From assembly GCA_026388155.1 (NCBI GenBank), contig JAPLKI010000005.1, forward strand, positions 1 to 64,000: a stretch of DNA of 64,000 nucleotides, written 5' to 3'. A program made the translations under genes and the position numbers. Each line of letters begins with the position of its first letter. Within the stretch, counting starts at the first letter, position 1. The notes under the pieces were generated by a model, which saw nothing but the letters and a program-made list of their open reading frames with translations, was not told where the DNA came from and made no database searches. Positions 60,876 to 64,000 of the stretch are shown piece by piece. This DNA comes from Elusimicrobiota bacterium (GTDB lineage: Bacteria; Elusimicrobiota; Elusimicrobia; Elusimicrobiales; UBA9959).

Positions 60876-63091
60876 GAACACCTTCATTATTCGCTGTTCG
60901 CTGTTCGCTATTTGCCGAACTGGGGCGATTTAAAAGGATTTTAACCCTGTGCCTCCTCACGGCGGTTTACTGCGCGCCGGCTTTCGGCGCAACGGTCAGG
61001 TGGACAGGGGAAGGTAAAAACAACAAGGCCTCAAACAGTATGAACTGGAGCGCAGGCAGGGCGCCAGGTGAAAATGACTATGTCCTCTTCGGCATTCTTT
61101 CATCCAAAAACTGTTCCTGGGACCTCAACATCAAAATCTCCTCATTCGCCATGACGACTAATTATAAAGGAAAGGTCAGGCTCCAGACCTCCAGGCTTGA
61201 GGTGGCCGGTAATATGAACATTGAGGGAGGGAATTTTGACCTTCAGGCAGGGTTTCTCACCGTGGGCCGCCGGATATATGTCGGGTTTGGCGGCGCCCTT
61301 GAACTTTCCAATGGGACGCTGAGCGTGGGTCCGACGGGCGTTCTGGTGGATAACGGAGGAACTTTTTTGTCAACGGGATATTCTCCGGCCCGGATCACGT
61401 CCGCTAAGCCTGATGAGTATTACAAATTTATTGTCGGGCGGGGCTATATAACTCTGTCCAATCCAACTGGAACAGAGGTGGAGGGTTCCCGGGGCATGAC
61501 GATCTATTCCCTGGCGGAGGTCAAACAGGCGGATTTCGTCAAGGTGAAACGGATTGAGCCGGGGGCGTCCGCCTTAAGGATATTCAGGGCGAATGGTAAT
61601 AAAATAGAGCCTAAGGGCTGGACTTTTGATGCTACGGTGGAAAACAAGATAGGCACGCCGGATGCTAAGCTGGAAAAGTCTGAACTGGCGGCCATGGCCG
61701 TGGAAACCCGCACCCCCGAATATATCTCGCCTCTCGCCGTTGTGTCGACTATCACCCAACCTGTGCCGCTTGCTGAAGCTCCGGCAGCCGAAGTAGCCAC
61801 TCCCGCCATTCTGCCGACTATCACCCAGCCCGTGCCGCTTACTGAAGCCCCGGCAGCCGTGGAGCCTGAAGAAACTCCTTTTGCGGGTCTGGATGAATAT
61901 GAAACCGCCAGCGCGCGGGCTAATTTTCAGCCTTACCTGGCGGTCCAGCTTAACGGAGGCCAGTATTTTTTCCAGCGGGAGCAGGGCAATCTTTCCGGCA
62001 ATCTGAATGTGCTGGCTTCCATGGTGATAAAACATGAAAAACTGGGGCCGAACTGGACGATAGTTCCCGTGGTTTCATCGCAGTACCAGGGAACAAAGCA
62101 GGTGGCCGACTTGGTGGGCGGGGGCACGCTTTTTCAGGAAAGGATGTCGCACTCTTTAGCCGTTCGCGGAATCTACCAGCTCTCCCCTAAATGGAAGCTC
62201 AAGCCCGGCTTGGGATACAAGTGGGAGTTTCTTAAAGAAACCAGGGACGAATCCTGGGGACACGGCCTTTTTGACTACCGCCGCCCCAGTTTCTCGCTTG
62301 AGGGGGAATATGCCTACAATGACCCGTTTTCCTTTACCATAGGCTATGACTTTTACCATATAGGATTTGTAAACTTCACTTCCCTTGAATCCATAATCAA
62401 GGATTCCCAGGGGAATTCCATGGCCCGGGAACTGTCCGGGCGCTCCGTTTTGGATTCAGACAATCACTCTCTTGTGTTCGGGGGAACATTACAGGGGCCG
62501 TGGCGGAGTTATGCCGAGGGAAATCTGGTTACAACCCTGCGCCTCTTCCCGGACCAGCATGTGGTTACCCAAACAGGGGATTTTAATAATTCTACCCGCA
62601 AGGACCTCTCCAACCAGTTCTCCCTGGCCTGGAGAATTCCCCGCGAAATTTCGGCGAGCTGGAAAGCTGTGGGCGGGGTAAGGCTGGCGGCAGGATTCAA
62701 TACATCCAGCCAGAACAGCTACGACGCCCAGAGGTTCAAGTTCCTTAAGGACTACTATGATTCCACATCTATAAGTGCAGGTGTTGATTTAAGTCTCTAT
62801 CGAAAGCTAAGGGAAGAGCGGTCCCTGGAACTTAGCCTCTCGGCTACCCTGGGCCGGGTGGGCTATAGCGGCCGGCAGGCCCAAGATGCATCCGGGCTCT
62901 ACCTGAACGACAAGATCTATCAGAACGAGGCGATTTTAAGCATTGGTTTAAGCTATCCCATCGCCCCTCACTTCATGTGGACTTCGCAGTTCGGCTACGG
63001 CAGGCAGACTTCAAACCAGAATTTTGAGAAGCTTTACAGATACAACTTCACGACCACGAACTACAGGGTCGGATTCGGTTACGAATATTAG
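60872..63091 (+). CDS. Autotransporter-like outer-membrane beta-barrel protein
   Basis: A 739-residue exported protein with a signal peptide (RILTLCLLTAVYCAPAFGA). A passenger-like beta region opens with TVRWTGEGKNNKASNSMNWSAGRAPGENDYVLFG (the NWxxG.xPxxxD pattern of beta-helix passengers). Next is a duplicated Pro/Thr linker (TITQPVPLAEAPAAE then TITQPVPLTEAPAAV near residues 290-330), and then a C-terminal barrel of about 400 residues with many alternating strands, ending NFTTTNYRVGFGYEY (terminal aromatic). The first codons run through a TTCGCTG word array, encoding FAVRCSLFAE before the signal helix. Confidence 0.75.
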   Translation: MRTPSLFAVRCSLFAELGRFKRILTLCLLTAVYCAPAFGATVRWTGEGKNNKASNSMNWSAGRAPGENDYVLFGILSSKNCSWDLNIKISSFAMTTNYKGKVRLQTSRLEVAGNMNIEGGNFDLQAGFLTVGRRIYVGFGGALELSNGTLSVGPTGVLVDNGGTFLSTGYSPARITSAKPDEYYKFIVGRGYITLSNPTGTEVEGSRGMTIYSLAEVKQADFVKVKRIEPGASALRIFRANGNKIEPKGWTFDATVENKIGTPDAKLEKSELAAMAVETRTPEYISPLAVVSTITQPVPLAEAPAAEVATPAILPTITQPVPLTEAPAAVEPEETPFAGLDEYETASARANFQPYLAVQLNGGQYFFQREQGNLSGNLNVLASMVIKHEKLGPNWTIVPVVSSQYQGTKQVADLVGGGTLFQERMSHSLAVRGIYQLSPKWKLKPGLGYKWEFLKETRDESWGHGLFDYRRPSFSLEGEYAYNDPFSFTIGYDFYHIGFVNFTSLESIIKDSQGNSMARELSGRSVLDSDNHSLVFGGTLQGPWRSYAEGNLVTTLRLFPDQHVVTQTGDFNNSTRKDLSNQFSLAWRIPREISASWKAVGGVRLAAGFNTSSQNSYDAQRFKFLKDYYDSTSISAGVDLSLYRKLREERSLELSLSATLGRVGYSGRQAQDASGLYLNDKIYQNEAILSIGLSYPIAPHFMWTSQFGYGRQTSNQNFEKLYRYNFTTTNYRVGFGYEY
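60883..60915 (+). repeat. Heptad array (CTGTTCG words) inside the 5' coding region
   Basis: TTATTCG, CTGTTCG, CTGTTCG, CTATTTG. The array encodes part of the pre-signal N-terminus of the barrel protein, showing that the words also enter coding sequence. Confidence 0.6.
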
Positions 63092-63137
63092 GGAAGAGAT
63101 TACAGCTATTCGTCTTATTAGCTATTAAGGAGACCGT

Positions 63138-64000
63138 ATGAAACATTTATTCAGAAATTTTAAATCCATTTTTTTCTGCCTCATTCTCATGGGGTACGGG
63201 GCGGGCTTTGCCCAGACGAACCCTCCCCAAAAAGTAAACTTCCAGGGAAGGCTTACGGACCTCGCGAACAATCCCCTGAACGGTTCCTTTGAACTTGTCT
63301 TTTCCTTATATGACGCGCCGGCGGGAGGAACAGCTCTTTGGAACGAGACCCAGACGGGTGTTCCCGCCGTAAACGGCGCCGTGGAGGTGATCCTGGGCTC
63401 CGTGACTCCCATTCCCTACTCGGTGGTAAAATCATCCACAATATATCTTGGGATCACCGTTGATGGCGAGGCCCTGAACCCCCGCCAGCCTTTCAATTCC
63501 GTCCTCTATTCATTGAACACCTACCAGTTGGCGGGAAAAACATATGACACATTCGTAGACACCTCCACGGCCCAAACGATAACCGGCATAAAAACATTCA
63601 GCGCCAATCCCGTGTTCAACGTGGACGCGATAGGGCAGGAAAGGATAAGCGGCTTAACCGCGGCGCTGGCCGCGAAGGCTGTCGCCGCGACTGTAGCCGT
63701 TGACACAACCACGCTGAAGACGCGGATAGACGGCATTGCAGGCGACAGCCTGGGCAACCATATCGCCACCACCACGCTGAATATGGCGGGTTTCAATATT
63801 ACCAATGTGCGCGAAATAAATGCAAGCACCATAACCGCAGCCGGCAATATCACCGCGGTAAAGTATTACGGTGACGGGTCCGGTTTGACCAATATCTCGG
63901 CGGGCAACAGCCTGGGCAACCACATCGCCACCACCACGCTGAATATGGCGGGTTTCGGCATTAACAATGTGCGCGATATAAATGTAGGCACCATAACCGC
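63138..64000 (+). CDS. Tail-fibre-like secreted repeat protein (partial, runs off the window)
   Basis: The frame opens at 63138 with AAGGAGA upstream and stays open to the end of the window (287 codons seen). It has a signal peptide (FKSIFFCLILMGYGAGFAQ), a conserved head domain (KVNFQGRLTDLANNPLNGSFELVFSLYDAPAGGTALWNETQTGVPAVNGAVEVILGS) seen in large secreted proteins of several environmental phyla, then NTYQLAGKTYDTFVDTSTAQTITGIKTFS. Tandem fibre repeats follow: SLGNHIATTTLNMAGF near residues 204 and 257, each followed by INNVR-INxxTITA and, after the first, YYGDGSGLTN. The protein probably continues for many more repeats. Confidence 0.8.
   Translation, partial: MKHLFRNFKSIFFCLILMGYGAGFAQTNPPQKVNFQGRLTDLANNPLNGSFELVFSLYDAPAGGTALWNETQTGVPAVNGAVEVILGSVTPIPYSVVKSSTIYLGITVDGEALNPRQPFNSVLYSLNTYQLAGKTYDTFVDTSTAQTITGIKTFSANPVFNVDAIGQERISGLTAALAAKAVAATVAVDTTTLKTRIDGIAGDSLGNHIATTTLNMAGFNITNVREINASTITAAGNITAVKYYGDGSGLTNISAGNSLGNHIATTTLNMAGFGINNVRDINVGTIT
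63749..64000 (+). repeat. Tandem coding repeat of the fibre-like protein
   Basis: Two copies of a unit of about 53 codons start at AGCCTGGGCAACCA near 63749 and 63908; the first half of the unit is nearly identical at DNA level. The second copy is cut by the end of the window. Confidence 0.75.

Overview
The window is a chromosome segment from a diderm (Gram-negative-type) bacterium. It carries a lipopolysaccharide/capsule gene cluster, a Wzi-like outer-membrane barrel, a PilQ secretin with its PilMNOP inner-membrane partners, and secreted beta-rich proteins. The mix (multi-receiver response regulators, a short SWIB-domain protein, ATP-type PEP carboxykinase, tail-fibre-like secreted repeat proteins, an unusual atp operon) suggests an uncultivated lineage such as Elusimicrobiota. 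That placement is an inference from gene content; no 16S rRNA gene is present.

Layout. (1) 326-22299: surface polysaccharide locus, all on the + strand. It holds a flippase, a large GT-B-like enzyme, methyltransferases, a WbsX-like protein, GT4 and GT2 glycosyltransferases (one a tandem double-GT2), a YdjC-like deacetylase, a Wzy-like polymerase, nucleotide-sugar enzymes (SDR reductase/epimerase, Gmd-like, membrane CapD/WbpM-like), a phosphoglycosyl transferase with a decayed second copy, and a Wzi-like barrel. (2) 22356-26057: two-component regulators and a CsgG/FlgO-like lipid-face protein. (3) 26259-32788: tRNA(CAU), a YwqK/MORN-like protein, tRNA-Cys, an aminotransferase, pckA, a SWIB protein and a triple-receiver GGDEF protein. 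(4) 33224-41637: the F1Fo ATP synthase operon atpZ-I-B-E-F-H-A-[hldD]-G-D-C, with a heptose epimerase gene lodged between atpA and atpG. (5) 41856-45368: an unknown membrane-anchored protein, a UbiE/MenG methyltransferase, a small conserved protein, an unknown membrane protein and a histidine kinase. (6) 45584-50155: pilMNOPQ. (7) 50471-56654: two O-antigen-ligase/Wzy-like proteins with TPR tails (one broken at an octamer repeat), a cardiolipin-synthase-like phospholipase D and an exported unknown. (8) 56665-59171: a tetrapyrrole-methylase-fold enzyme, an internally deleted gatB, a Nudix hydrolase and gatC. (9) 59379-64000: secreted FecR, autotransporter-like barrel and tail-fibre-like proteins; the last runs off the window.

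The most unusual content is between genes. Two 174-nt copies of the same multi-hairpin element (32912-33085 and 43594-43767) share their fold while the stem sequences differ by compensatory changes. Almost every gap also carries a locus-specific array of degenerate 7- or 8-base words, often followed by a second arm made of the complementary words. These arrays run into gene ends, supply start or stop codons, and at 51530-51569 sit exactly where a ligase-TPR reading frame is broken. In addition there are palindromes inserted in frame in a coding sequence, a MITE-like nested palindrome (58618-58858) and a pair of block-shuffled repeats. Together they point to a genome with very active small-repeat dynamics.
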